Of a DNA stretch of 64,000 nt, positions 31,707-39,590 are shown one piece after another (the first letter of the stretch is position 1; each line of letters begins with the position of its first letter). The DNA is from Streptomyces sp. CB03234 (GTDB lineage: Bacteria > Actinomycetota > Actinomycetes > Streptomycetales > Streptomycetaceae). Made by a program: the position numbers and the translations under genes. The notes below the pieces were generated by a model. That model was given only the letters and a program-made list of their open reading frames with translations, was not told where the DNA came from and did not search any database. The DNA is taken from assembly GCF_001905885.1 (NCBI RefSeq), contig NZ_LIYH01000006.1, positions 248,001 through 312,000 on the forward strand, given 5' to 3'.

Positions 31707-32300
31707 ATGGTGAACGAACGCGATGCCGTGGTCCGGGACGAGGACTGGTACGCCCGGGAGCTGGGCCCCGGGACGACGTACACGGGCTGCACCTTCTACG
31801 ACACCGACTGGACGGAGGTCGCGAACGAGGGGGCGGTCTTCGACGCGTGCACGTTCTCGGGGGTGCGGTTCAACGCCTCGCGTCACATAGGTGCCGCGTT
31901 CACCAACTGTTCCTTCCGCAAGTGCGGCTTCTTCGACACGCGTTTCGAGCAGTGCAAGCTCGTCGGCAGCCGCTTCGAGCAGTCGACGTTCGGGCTGCTG
32001 GAGGCCACGGGAGGCGACTGGTCCTTCGCCGACCTCAGGGGCGCCGATCTGCGCAAGGCCGGCTTCGACGGGGTCCGCCTCCGGGAGGCCGATCTGACCG
32101 GCACCCGCCTGGAGGGCGCGAGCCTCATACGCTGCGACCTGTCCGGCGCGCTGCTCCACGGCGCCAGGCTCAAGGGCGCGGACCTCCGGGGCAGCGACCT
32201 GTCGTCACTGGACCCGAGGACGGTCGAGGCGGCGGGCGCCAGGATCGACCTGGAGCAGGCGGCGGTCATCGCGACGGCGCTGGGGTACGAGGTGGGCTGA
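31707..32300 (+). CDS. Pentapeptide-repeat protein
   Basis: The 197-residue protein is made of A(D/N)LXX-type pentapeptides that form a right-handed beta-helix: CTFSGVRFNAS, CSFRKCGFFDTRFEQCKLVG, FADLRGADLRKAGFDGVRLR and AREADL-like units through SLIRCDLSGALLHGARLKGA. Some proteins of this shape mimic DNA and protect gyrase; many are of unknown role. ATG 31707 is used. A GTG at 31662 overlaps the amidohydrolase stop (GTGA) and would add 15 residues with coupled translation. It could belong to the amidohydrolase transcript. Confidence 0.87.
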   Translation: MVNERDAVVRDEDWYARELGPGTTYTGCTFYDTDWTEVANEGAVFDACTFSGVRFNASRHIGAAFTNCSFRKCGFFDTRFEQCKLVGSRFEQSTFGLLEATGGDWSFADLRGADLRKAGFDGVRLREADLTGTRLEGASLIRCDLSGALLHGARLKGADLRGSDLSSLDPRTVEAAGARIDLEQAAVIATALGYEVG

Positions 32301-32437
32301 GCCTGACGTCGTTTCCGGCCGGTGCCCGTCGGGCTTCGGCATCGAGGTCCACGCCGCCTCGGCCGTATGCCCGCTGCCGGCCCTGCCGGAGGGCGACGCG
32401 TCCAGCGGCGGGGCCTCCCGCTGGTCGCCGCGCCGGC

Positions 32438-32490
32438 GCGGTGTGGGTAAGGCGGTGTGGGTAAGGCGGTCCGGGTAAGGCGGTGTGGGT
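32438..32490 (+). repeat. 14-bp tandem repeat (about 3.8 units)
   Basis: The unit is GCGGTGTGGGTAAG: two exact copies (32438-32451, 32452-32465), one with two changes, and a partial. No gene is evident between 32301 and 34126 apart from this repeat and module 2. Confidence 0.75.
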
Positions 32491-32597
32491 CGAACTCGCG
32501 GTGAAGCGTGGCGAATCGGTCAGCCCGTGAGGGCGGTGCAGTCGCCTCCGCTGAGCTTGGCTCGTCGGGGTGGGCGTGCTGTTCATGGTGGGCGTGT

Positions 32598-33030
32598 GGG
32601 CCGCCCTCTCTCCGAGTGTGGCGGGCTCCGGCGTCCCGTCAAGGGCGCTTCGCGTCGGCTTCGCCGATGGCCTACGGCCACCCTTGACCGGCCGCCTCCG
32701 CCCGCCTTTTCCCACTCGGAGGGCGGCCCGGGGGAACGGGCCCAGGAGGGGCGCCCCTTTCCCCGTGCCGTTCGTGGCCGGGAGGCGGATGCCGCAGGGG
32801 GCGCGGCAGAGGAATGGGGCGGCGCGGCTCGGCTAAGCGGCGGGCCGCCGTCTGTGGGTTGCGGTACAGGACCTCGCTCCTGCCGGTGATGGGTGCGCCC
32901 CAGTGCAATGGGGCATCCGGGGTCGGCTCGGCGACTGCGGGCGGGTGGGGGGTTGGGGTTCAGGCAGGTGGCTGGGGTGGGTGCGGGGCTGGGCCCGGGT
33001 GTTGCCCTGTCCGGCCGGGAGCCGGGGGGA
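32598..33030 (+). repeat. Left arm of module 2
   Basis: It begins GGGCCGCCCTCTCTCCGAG, as in module 1, includes the CCACCCTTGACCGG core and GGGGTTCAGGCAGGTGGCTG, and fades after about 33030. Confidence 0.75.
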
Positions 33031-33064
33031 TCGTCGCTCCAGTCACAGCCGTGTCGGCTCACCG

Positions 33065-33138
33065 GAGTTGTGGGCGGGATGGGACACCTCCCTGCCGTGG
33101 TCGCCGGGCCCCTGGGTGTCCCACACCGCCCACAACTC
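33065..33138. repeat. 74-bp palindromic element, copy d
   Basis: GAGTTGTGGGCGG at 33065-33077 is exactly complementary to CCGCCCACAACTC at 33126-33138. Inner arms are GGGACACCTCCC and GGGTGTCCC. Confidence 0.8.
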
Positions 33139-33479
33139 GCCTGCCCAGATGCCGGTGTGGCGGAGGGGGCAGGTGGGGCGTTCCCGTGAGGCGGGCGGTG
33201 CGGGTGAGGACAGGCGGGGGCAGCAGGGGGGCAGCGGCGCAGCTCTCCGGACCGGCACGATGCCCGACCGCATGCCCGGCCGAGCCCCGGCCCCGCCCCC
33301 CGGCCCCGCCGATCGGTGCGCGGCCCCGGGCGCGGGGGCCGGGCGGCGCAGTCAGCCCCCGCCCGCAGCAGCCACCCCGACGCCCCCGCCCTTCCCAGCC
33401 CGGCCCCCGCTCAGTGGCCCCGCACGCCCCACCGACTGACCTCTTCGCCCCCTCCAGCCACACCCGTACCGCCGCACCG

Positions 33480-33553
33480 GAGTTGTGGGCGGGATGAGAC
33501 ACCCAAAGACCCGACACCCACCCCAGGGAGGTGTCCCACACCGCCCACAACTC
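33480..33553. repeat. 74-bp palindromic element, copy e
   Basis: GAGTTGTGGGCGG at 33480-33492 is complementary to CCGCCCACAACTC at 33541-33553. Inner arms are GAGACACCC and GGAGGTGTCCC. It is in the opposite orientation to copy d, as judged by which inner arm carries the CACCTCCC extension. Confidence 0.8.
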
Positions 33554-33604
33554 CCCGACCCTGTTGCCGGTGTGACCCCTGCGGCGCCTGAGAGCACCAC
33601 GGCC

Positions 33605-34018
33605 GCTCGGCTCCACCCGCCCCAGCCCCGAACCCACCCCAGCCACCTGCCTGAACCCCAACCCCTCACCCACCCGGCAGTCGCCGAACCCAGCCCAGAA
33701 GCCCCACACCACTGCCGCGCACCCATCACTCACCGGAGCGAGGTCTTGTACCCCGGCCGACAGACGGCGGCCAGCCGCTGAGTCGAGAGCGAGCCCCCCA
33801 TTCCTCTGCCGCGCCTGCTCCGGCCGGGTCGGCTCGGCAACGAACCCCGGCGCAGCGGTGGGCCCCCCGGGATGCCCGCTCCCCGGGGCCGCCCTCCGAG
33901 AGAAAACGCGCGGGCGGAGGTGGCCTGTCAAGGGTGGGCGAAGCCCATCGGCGAAGCCGACGCGAAGCGCCCTTGACAGGGTGCCGGAGCCCGCGACTCT
34001 CGGGAGGGAGGGCGGCCC
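33605..34018 (-). repeat. Right arm of module 2
   Basis: Reverse-complement arm containing CCACCTGCCTGAACCCC and the 57-bp stem-loop 33924-33980 that is identical to 6990-7046, ending GGAGGGCGGCCC. Confidence 0.75.
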
Positions 34019-34126
34019 GGAACGGCAACCATGACCGGACGGCTCGCCCCAGAACCTGGAGCCGGGGCACTCGCACGGCCGCGTTGCCGCTGGGTTCGCC
34101 CAGGGGGCGGCGGGAACATCGGACTC

Positions 34127-34540
34127 ATGACTCTTTCAGCCGCGCAAGCCGAAAAGATCCTCGCCGACAACTTCGCGCCCTGGGTGCTGGAGCTCGGCCT
34201 GTCCGTCGTGGAGGCGGGTGAGGCGCATGCCGTGTTGCGGTTGCCGTGGGACGAACGGCTGGCGCGGGAAGGGGGCGGACTGTCGGGGCAGGCCCTGATG
34301 GCGGCGGCCGATACGGCCACCGTGATCGCGGTGTCCTCGGCGCGCGGGGCTTTCGTGCCCATGACCACGGTTCAGCAGTCAACGAGCTTCATGCGGGCGG
34401 TGACCGGCTCCGACGTGCCGGTGGAGGCGCGGATCACCAAGCTGGGCAGGCGGATGGCGTTCGCCGAGGTCGCCATGACGGCGGAGGGAGAGGCGGAGCC
34501 GGCGGCGCGGGCCTCGACCGTGTACGCGTTGCTGGGGTGA
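34127..34540 (+). CDS. PaaI-type hotdog thioesterase family protein
   Basis: The 137-residue protein starts at ATG 34127 (MTLSAAQAEKILADNFAPWV). It has a single hotdog fold: GLSVVEAGEAHAVLRLPWDE, then SGQALMAAADTATVIAVSSA, where the helix normally carries the catalytic acid (the Asp in AADTA), and VPMTTVQQSTSFMRAV. PaaI-like enzymes hydrolyse acyl- or aryl-CoA thioesters, which would fit the CoA pathways around it. It directly follows repeat module 2 and has no CTGACG operator of its own. Confidence 0.88.
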   Translation: MTLSAAQAEKILADNFAPWVLELGLSVVEAGEAHAVLRLPWDERLAREGGGLSGQALMAAADTATVIAVSSARGAFVPMTTVQQSTSFMRAVTGSDVPVEARITKLGRRMAFAEVAMTAEGEAEPAARASTVYALLG

Positions 34541-34582
34541 GCCGCAGCCCTTGTTCGATGGGGCGTCAGGCGCCACGATGAG

Positions 34583-34597
34583 CTGACGCAACGTCAG
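34583..34597. promoter_or_regulatory. TetR-type operator copy 8 (CTGACG-N3-CGTCAG)
   Basis: The site reads CTGACGCAACGTCAG, perfect, 15 bp before the LLM gene start. Confidence 0.82.
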
Positions 34598-34612
34598 ATA
34601 TCGGGGTGGGTC

Positions 34613-35533
34613 ATGGTCTCGTACGGGATGCAACTGCCGGTCCAGTCACAGAGCACCCTCTACGCCGAGCCCTGGGAGGCGGGCGCCGGCCCGGAGGACC
34701 TGGCCGAGGTCGCCCGGGTCGCCGACCGGTGCGGGTTCGCGTACCTCGCCTGCTGTGACCACGTGGCCATACCGCGGCGGCTCGCCGGGGCGATGAGCAC
34801 CGTCTGGTACGACACCGTCGCCACCCTCGCGTACGTCGCCGCCGTCACCCGGCACGTACGGCTGCTGAGCCATGTGGCGGTCGTGGGGCTGCGGCACCCG
34901 CTCGTCACCGCCAAGGCGTACGCCACTCTTGACCATTTGAGTGGCGGGCGGGTGGTGCTGGGCGTCGGGGCCGGGCATGTACGGGAGGAGTTCGAGGCCC
35001 TGGGGGTGGACTTCGCGCGGCGGGGAGCGGTTCTGGACGAGGCGGTGGACGCGCTGAAGGCGGCGCTGGGGCCGGAGGAGTACCCGAGGTTCGCGGGGGA
35101 GCGGTTCTCCTTCGAGGGGCTCGGGCAGCGGCCCCGCCCGGCGCAGGAGCGCGTGCCGGTGTGGGTCGGCGGGTCCTCGCCCGCCGCGGTGCGGCGCGCC
35201 GCGCTCAAGGGCGACGGGTGGCTGCCGCAGGGTGACCCCCGCGACCGGCTGCCCGCGCAGATCGGGACGCTGCGGCGGCTGCGCGAGGAGGCCGGGATCG
35301 AGGAGCCCGTCGTCATCGGCGCGATCACCGAGGCGCTGTACGTCGGCGACGCCCCGTGGGACGTCGGGCGGCGCACCCTCAGCGGAAAGCCCGACGCGCT
35401 CGCCGAGTCGCTGCGCGCGTACGGGGCGATGGGCGTGGACCAGATACAGGTGCGGTTCCGGTCCCGGAGCCGTACGGAGCTGACGGACCAGATGGGGGCG
35501 TTCGCCGCGGAGGTGGCGCCCCTGCTGGGCTGA
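34613..35533 (+). CDS. LLM-class (luciferase-like) F420-dependent oxidoreductase
   Basis: The 306-residue protein begins MVSYGMQLPVQSQSTLYAEP. It has the luciferase-like TIM barrel: CGFAYLACCDHVAIPRRLAG, then KAYATLDHLSGGRVVLGVGA and VPVWVGGSSPAAVRRAALKG, which line the deazaflavin pocket in F420-dependent members. FMN-dependent enzymes share the fold, so the cofactor is inferred from fbiC and the family. It leads the run LLM-SDR (24-bp gap) and is controlled by the perfect operator at 34583. The substrate is unknown. Confidence 0.92.
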   Translation: MVSYGMQLPVQSQSTLYAEPWEAGAGPEDLAEVARVADRCGFAYLACCDHVAIPRRLAGAMSTVWYDTVATLAYVAAVTRHVRLLSHVAVVGLRHPLVTAKAYATLDHLSGGRVVLGVGAGHVREEFEALGVDFARRGAVLDEAVDALKAALGPEEYPRFAGERFSFEGLGQRPRPAQERVPVWVGGSSPAAVRRAALKGDGWLPQGDPRDRLPAQIGTLRRLREEAGIEEPVVIGAITEALYVGDAPWDVGRRTLSGKPDALAESLRAYGAMGVDQIQVRFRSRSRTELTDQMGAFAAEVAPLLG

Positions 35534-35557
35534 GGCCGGGACGGCAGGGAGGCCGGA

Positions 35558-36319
35558 ATGGGGAAGCTGGACGGGCGCGTCGTGCTCATCACGGGCGCGG
35601 CGCGCGGACAGGGCGAGCAGGAGGCCCGCCTCTTCGTGGCGGAGGGCGCCCGGGTCGTCCTGGCGGACGTGCTGGACGCGCAGGGGTACGCGCTCGCGAA
35701 GGAGCTGGGGGAGGAGCGGGCGCTCTACGTCCATCTGGACGTGGGGAGCGAGGACGACTGGGCCGCCGCCGTCGGGGCGGGGAAAGGGGTGTTCGGCAAG
35801 ATCGACGGGCTGGTGAACAACGCGGGCGTGCTGCGCTTCAACGAGCTCGTCTCCACGCCGCTGGAGGAGTTCATGGACGTCGTCCGGGTCAATCAGGTCG
35901 GGTGCTTCCTCGGGATACGGAGTGTGGCGCCCGAGATCGAGGCCGCGGGCGGGGGCACGATCGTCAACACCGCCTCGTACACGGCCCTGACGGGGATGGC
36001 GTACGTCGGTGCCTACGCCGCCACCAAGCACGCCGTCCTCGGGCTGACCCGGGTCGCGGCGGTGGAGCTGGCGGGGAAGGGTATCCGGGTCAACGCCGTG
36101 TGCCCGGGCGCCGTGGACACCCCGATGACCCGGCCCGAAGGCGCCGACCCCGGCGCGCTCGACGAGCTGTACAGCAAGCTGGTGCCGCTGGGGCGGGCCG
36201 GGCGGCCGGAGGAGGTGGCGACGCTCGCGCTCTTCCTGAGCTGCGGCGACTCCGCGTACATCACCGGGCAGCCGTTCGTCATCGACGGGGGGTGGCTGGC
36301 GGGGGTCAATGTCTTCTGA
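35558..36319 (+). CDS. Short-chain dehydrogenase/reductase (SDR), classical
   Basis: The 253-residue classical SDR has VLITGAARGQGEQEARLFVA (TGxxxGxG), LVNNAGVLRF, NTASYTALTG with the catalytic Ser/Thr region, YVGAYAATKHAVLGLTR (Tyr-x-x-x-Lys) and PGAVDTPMTR. Similar SDRs act as hydroxysteroid or glucose dehydrogenases. It follows the LLM gene by 24 bp and is surely co-transcribed. Its stop codon lies within another CTGACG-type site (36316-36330). Confidence 0.93.
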   Translation: MGKLDGRVVLITGAARGQGEQEARLFVAEGARVVLADVLDAQGYALAKELGEERALYVHLDVGSEDDWAAAVGAGKGVFGKIDGLVNNAGVLRFNELVSTPLEEFMDVVRVNQVGCFLGIRSVAPEIEAAGGGTIVNTASYTALTGMAYVGAYAATKHAVLGLTRVAAVELAGKGIRVNAVCPGAVDTPMTRPEGADPGALDELYSKLVPLGRAGRPEEVATLALFLSCGDSAYITGQPFVIDGGWLAGVNVF

Positions 36320-36330
36320 CGGATCGTTAG
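36316..36330. promoter_or_regulatory. TetR-type operator copy 9, one mismatch (CTGACG-N3-CGTTAG)
   Basis: The site reads CTGACGGATCGTTAG and overlaps the SDR stop codon. It is 60 bp upstream of the next copy. Confidence 0.6.
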
Positions 36331-36375
36331 TTATTGACGGGCCGGGGGTGTGGTGGAACAGTCGACTGTCGTGAG

Positions 36376-36390
36376 CTGACGGTGCGTCAG
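36376..36390. promoter_or_regulatory. TetR-type operator copy 10 (CTGACG-N3-CGTCAG)
   Basis: The site reads CTGACGGTGCGTCAG, perfect, 21 bp before the LLM gene at 36412. Confidence 0.82.
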
Positions 36391-36411
36391 ATACAGAGGG
36401 ATGGTGACCCC

Positions 36412-37536
36412 TTGGAATTCGGGCTCTTTGTACAGGGATACGTGCCGGCCAAGCGGGCCCAGGCCGACCCGGAAGCAGAGCACAAGGCGCTGATGGAGGA
36501 GACGGAGTACGTCATCCAGGCGGACAAGTCCGGGTTCAAATACGCCTGGGCCTCGGAGCACCACTTCCTGGAGGAGTACTCGCACCTGTCGGCCAACGAC
36601 GTGTACCTGGGGTACCTCGCGCACGCCACGGAGCGGATCCACCTGGGATCCGGGATCTTCAACCCGCTGGCCCCGGTCAACCATCCGGTCAAGGTCGCCG
36701 AGAAGGTCGCCATGCTCGACCACCTCTCGGGCGGCCGCTTCGAGTTCGGGTCCGGGCGCGGGGCCGGGTCGCACGAGATCCTCGGGTTCCTGCCGGGCAT
36801 CACCGACATGAACCACACCAAGGAGATCTGGGAAGAGACCATCGCCGAGTTCCCCAAGATGTGGCTCCAGGACGAGTACGAGGGGTTCCAGGGCAAGCAC
36901 TGGTCGCTGCCGCCGAGGAAGGTCCTGCCCAAGCCGTACGGGCCCGCGCACCCGGCCATGTGGTACGCGGCCGGGTCGCCGTCCTCGTACGCCATGGCGG
37001 GGAAGAAGGGGCTGGGCGTGCTCGGCTTCAGCGTGCAGAAGGTCTCCGACATGGAGTGGGTCGTCGACTCGTACAAGACGGCGGTGGAGGGGGCGGAGCC
37101 GGTCGGGGCGTACGTCAACGACAACGTGATGGTGACGTCGACCGCCATCTGCGCGGAGACGCACGCGAAGGCGGTCGAGATCGCGGTGGGCGGCGGGCTC
37201 AACTACCTGCAGTCGCTGCTGTTCCGGTACCACGACACGTTTCCCCGGCCGGAAGGGGTGCCGGAGTGGCCCGAGCTGCTGCCCGAGTACACCGAGGAGA
37301 TCATCGAGCTGCTCATCGCGGAGGAGCTGATGATCTGCGGCGACCCGGAGGAAGTGCTGGCGCAGTGCCGGCGGTGGGAGCGGGCAGGGGCGGACCAGCT
37401 GTCGTTCGGGCTGCCGATCGGGGTGTCGTACGAGGACACGATGACGACGATCCGGCTGATCGGGGAGCACGTGATCCCCGCGATCGACACGGACCCGGTC
37501 CACCGCACGACCCGCTTCCGCCAGGCCGCCGCCTGA
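36412..37536 (+). CDS. LLM-class oxidoreductase (bacterial luciferase-like), TTG start
   Basis: The 374-residue protein is read from TTG 36412 (LEFGLFVQGYVPAKRAQADP). Nearby ATG and GTG codons are out of frame, and longer readings would cross the operator. The barrel includes FKYAWASEHHFLEEYSHLSA, HLGSGIFNPLAPVNHPVKVA, KVAMLDHLSGGRFEFGSGRG and LSFGLPIGVSYEDTMTTIRL, matching luciferase-alpha-like monooxygenases that use FMNH2 or F420. A large hairpin at 37780-37829 probably ends the transcript. This may be the oxygen-inserting step of the pathway, but that is a guess. Confidence 0.9.
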   Translation: MEFGLFVQGYVPAKRAQADPEAEHKALMEETEYVIQADKSGFKYAWASEHHFLEEYSHLSANDVYLGYLAHATERIHLGSGIFNPLAPVNHPVKVAEKVAMLDHLSGGRFEFGSGRGAGSHEILGFLPGITDMNHTKEIWEETIAEFPKMWLQDEYEGFQGKHWSLPPRKVLPKPYGPAHPAMWYAAGSPSSYAMAGKKGLGVLGFSVQKVSDMEWVVDSYKTAVEGAEPVGAYVNDNVMVTSTAICAETHAKAVEIAVGGGLNYLQSLLFRYHDTFPRPEGVPEWPELLPEYTEEIIELLIAEELMICGDPEEVLAQCRRWERAGADQLSFGLPIGVSYEDTMTTIRLIGEHVIPAIDTDPVHRTTRFRQAAA

Positions 37537-37859
37537 CCGTGCGGTCCGGTTCGAGGCGCCCCTTCCCGGTTCCTCCCGGGGCGGGGCGGGGCGGTGCGGT
37601 GCGCGGCGGTGCGGGGCGTGGGCGGCGGTGCGGGGCGGTGGCCTGCCGGGGGTGCGGGGGCGACCCTGCACGGCCCCGTCCCGGCCGGACGCCGGGTGCG
37701 GGGCGGGAACGGGGCTCGGGGCGGAGCCCCGACAGACGCGGGGCGGCGGCATCCCGGGCCGGCCGTTCCGTGGCAGGTCCCGGTCGGGGGGCGCGCGGCC
37801 GCGGCCGGCCGCGGCGCCCCCCGGCCGGGGCGCACGCGACGCAGCGAGAAGGGGACGTC
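37537..37859 (+). other. Intergenic region with third core repeat and a large hairpin
   Basis: No gene was seen. Positions 37656-37700 carry a 45-bp copy of the GGGGGCGACCCTGCACGGCC repeat also found at 21113 and 21211. No CTGACG operator is present before the next gene. Confidence 0.6.
37780..37829 (+). terminator. Large GC hairpin
   Basis: CCGGTCGGGGGGCGC on the left pairs with GCGCCCCCCGGCCGG on the right, with further CGGCCGC pairing inside. It is probably the terminator of the LLM gene. Confidence 0.6.
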
Positions 37860-39590
37860 ATGCTGGACCATCTGATCAAGGGCGCCGACCTCGTCGACGG
37901 AACCGGCGCCCCGGCGCGCAGGGCCGACGTGGGGATACGGGACGGGCGCATCGCCGCCGTCGCCGAGCCCGGCACGCTCACCGAGAGCGCCAGGACCAGT
38001 GAGGACGCCGAAGGGCTGGTCCTCGCGCCCGGGTTCGTCGACCCGCACACCCACTACGACGCCCAGCTGTTCTGGGACCCGTACGCCACGCCGTCGATGA
38101 GCCATGGGGTCACCACGGTGGTGGGAGGGAACTGCGGGTTCACGCTGGCGCCGCTGCGGCCCGAGGACGCCGACTACACGCGCCGGATGATGTCCAAGGT
38201 GGAGGGGATGGCCCTCAAGGCCCTGGAGGAGGGCGTCGACTGGAGCTGGCGCGGCTTCGGCGAGTACCTGGACGCCCTGGAGGGGCGTATCGCCGTGAAC
38301 GCCGGGTTCATGGTCGGGCACTGCGCCCTGCGACGGTATGTGATGGGGGCGGAGGCGGTGGGCGGCTCGCCGACGGCCGGGCAGCTGGACGCGATGGTGC
38401 GGTTGCTGCGCGAGGCGATGGACGCGGGTGCCTGGGGGCTGTCCACCACCCAGTCGTCCACCCACTCGGACGGGGACGGGCGGCCCGTGGCGTCCCGGCA
38501 CGCCGGGCCCGAGGAGCTGCTGGCGTTGTGCGGGGCCGTCGGTGAGCACGAGGGGACGCAGATCGAGGCGATCGTGGCGGGGTGCCTGGACCAGTTCGCG
38601 GATGACGAGATCGACCTGCTGGTGGAGATGAGCGTCGCCGCGGGGCGGCCCCTGAACTGGAACGTCCTCACCGTCGACGCGGCCGTTCCCGAGCGGGTGC
38701 CCAGGCAGCTGGTGGCGAGCGAGCGGGCCCGCAAGGCGGGTGGGCGGGTCGTGGCGCTGACGATGCCCATCCTGACGCCGATGAACATGTCGTTGGGCAG
38801 CTTCTGCGCGCTCAACCTGATTCCCGGGTGGGGGGAGGTCCTGGGGCTGCCCGTGGACGAGCGGATCGGCAGGCTCAGGGACCCCGCGGTGCGGGCGGAG
38901 ATGCTGCGGCGCGCCGATTCCAAGGAGGCCGGCGTCTTCCGGCGCCTCGCCGACTTCGGGCGGTACGTCATCGGCGACACGTACAGCCCGGAGAACGCGG
39001 GGCTGACGGGGAGGGTGGTGCGGGAGGTCGCGGCGGAGAGGGGGCAGGATCCGTTCGAGTGTCTGGTGGAGATCTGTGCGCGTGACCGGCTGCGTACGGT
39101 TCTGTGGCCCATGCCGCCCGACAACGATCCGGCGTCGTGGGCGCTGCGCCGGGAGACCTGGGAGCACGAGGACGTCCTGCTCGGCGGCTCCGACGCGGGC
39201 GCCCACCTGGACCGGATGTGCGGGGCTCCGTACACGACGAGGTTCCTCGGTGACTGCCTGCGGGGGCGGAAGCTGGTGGCGCTGGAGCGGGCGGTGAGGA
39301 TGCTCAGTGACGATCCGGCGCGGCTCTTCGGGCTGCGGGAGCGGGGGCGGGTCGCGGAGGGGTACCACGCGGATCTGGTGCTGTTCGATCCGGCGCGGAT
39401 CGACGCCGGGCCCGCGACGCTGGTGCACGACCTGCCCGGGGACAGCCCGCGGCTGGACTCGCGGGCGGTCGGGATCGTGTCGGTGCGGGTCAACGGCGTC
39501 GAGACGGTGCGGGACGACGAGGTCACCGGTGCGGTGCCGGGCAGGGTGCTGCGCTCGGGGCGGGACACGAGGACGGTGCCGACGAGGTGA
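37860..39590 (+). CDS. N-acyl-D-amino-acid deacylase-like amidohydrolase
   Basis: The 576-residue protein starts at ATG 37860 after GAGAAGGGGACGTC. Amidohydrolase features: LVDGTGAPARRADVGIRDGR, the HxH metal site in GFVDPHTHYDAQLFWDPYAT, HGVTTVVGGNCGFTLAPLRP, then LLGGSDAGAHLDRMCG and the closing RVAEGYHADLVLFDP. This is the D-aminoacylase/dihydroorotase-like type. Family members cut N-acyl amino acids or related amides; similar proteins near steroid-like clusters are of unknown specificity. It overlaps the aldehyde dehydrogenase by GTGA. No CTGACG operator precedes it. Confidence 0.92.
   Translation: MLDHLIKGADLVDGTGAPARRADVGIRDGRIAAVAEPGTLTESARTSEDAEGLVLAPGFVDPHTHYDAQLFWDPYATPSMSHGVTTVVGGNCGFTLAPLRPEDADYTRRMMSKVEGMALKALEEGVDWSWRGFGEYLDALEGRIAVNAGFMVGHCALRRYVMGAEAVGGSPTAGQLDAMVRLLREAMDAGAWGLSTTQSSTHSDGDGRPVASRHAGPEELLALCGAVGEHEGTQIEAIVAGCLDQFADDEIDLLVEMSVAAGRPLNWNVLTVDAAVPERVPRQLVASERARKAGGRVVALTMPILTPMNMSLGSFCALNLIPGWGEVLGLPVDERIGRLRDPAVRAEMLRRADSKEAGVFRRLADFGRYVIGDTYSPENAGLTGRVVREVAAERGQDPFECLVEICARDRLRTVLWPMPPDNDPASWALRRETWEHEDVLLGGSDAGAHLDRMCGAPYTTRFLGDCLRGRKLVALERAVRMLSDDPARLFGLRERGRVAEGYHADLVLFDPARIDAGPATLVHDLPGDSPRLDSRAVGIVSVRVNGVETVRDDEVTGAVPGRVLRSGRDTRTVPTR

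Larger units (their letters stand above)
32598..34018. repeat. Non-coding inverted-repeat module 2
   Basis: It has the same architecture as 5236-7084: a G-rich left arm, two 74-bp palindromes and a C-rich inverted right arm. No supported gene lies within. The module sits 27 kb from module 1 and ends about 110 bp before a hotdog thioesterase gene. Confidence 0.8.

Noticed and set aside
32438..32490. Short tandem repeat considered as a CRISPR remnant
   Set aside because: Units of 14 bp are contiguous with no spacers, and no cas genes are present.
32485..33931. Frames of 90-290 codons in repeat module 2
   Set aside because: Same reasons as module 1; similar peptides arise from the shared repeat arms.
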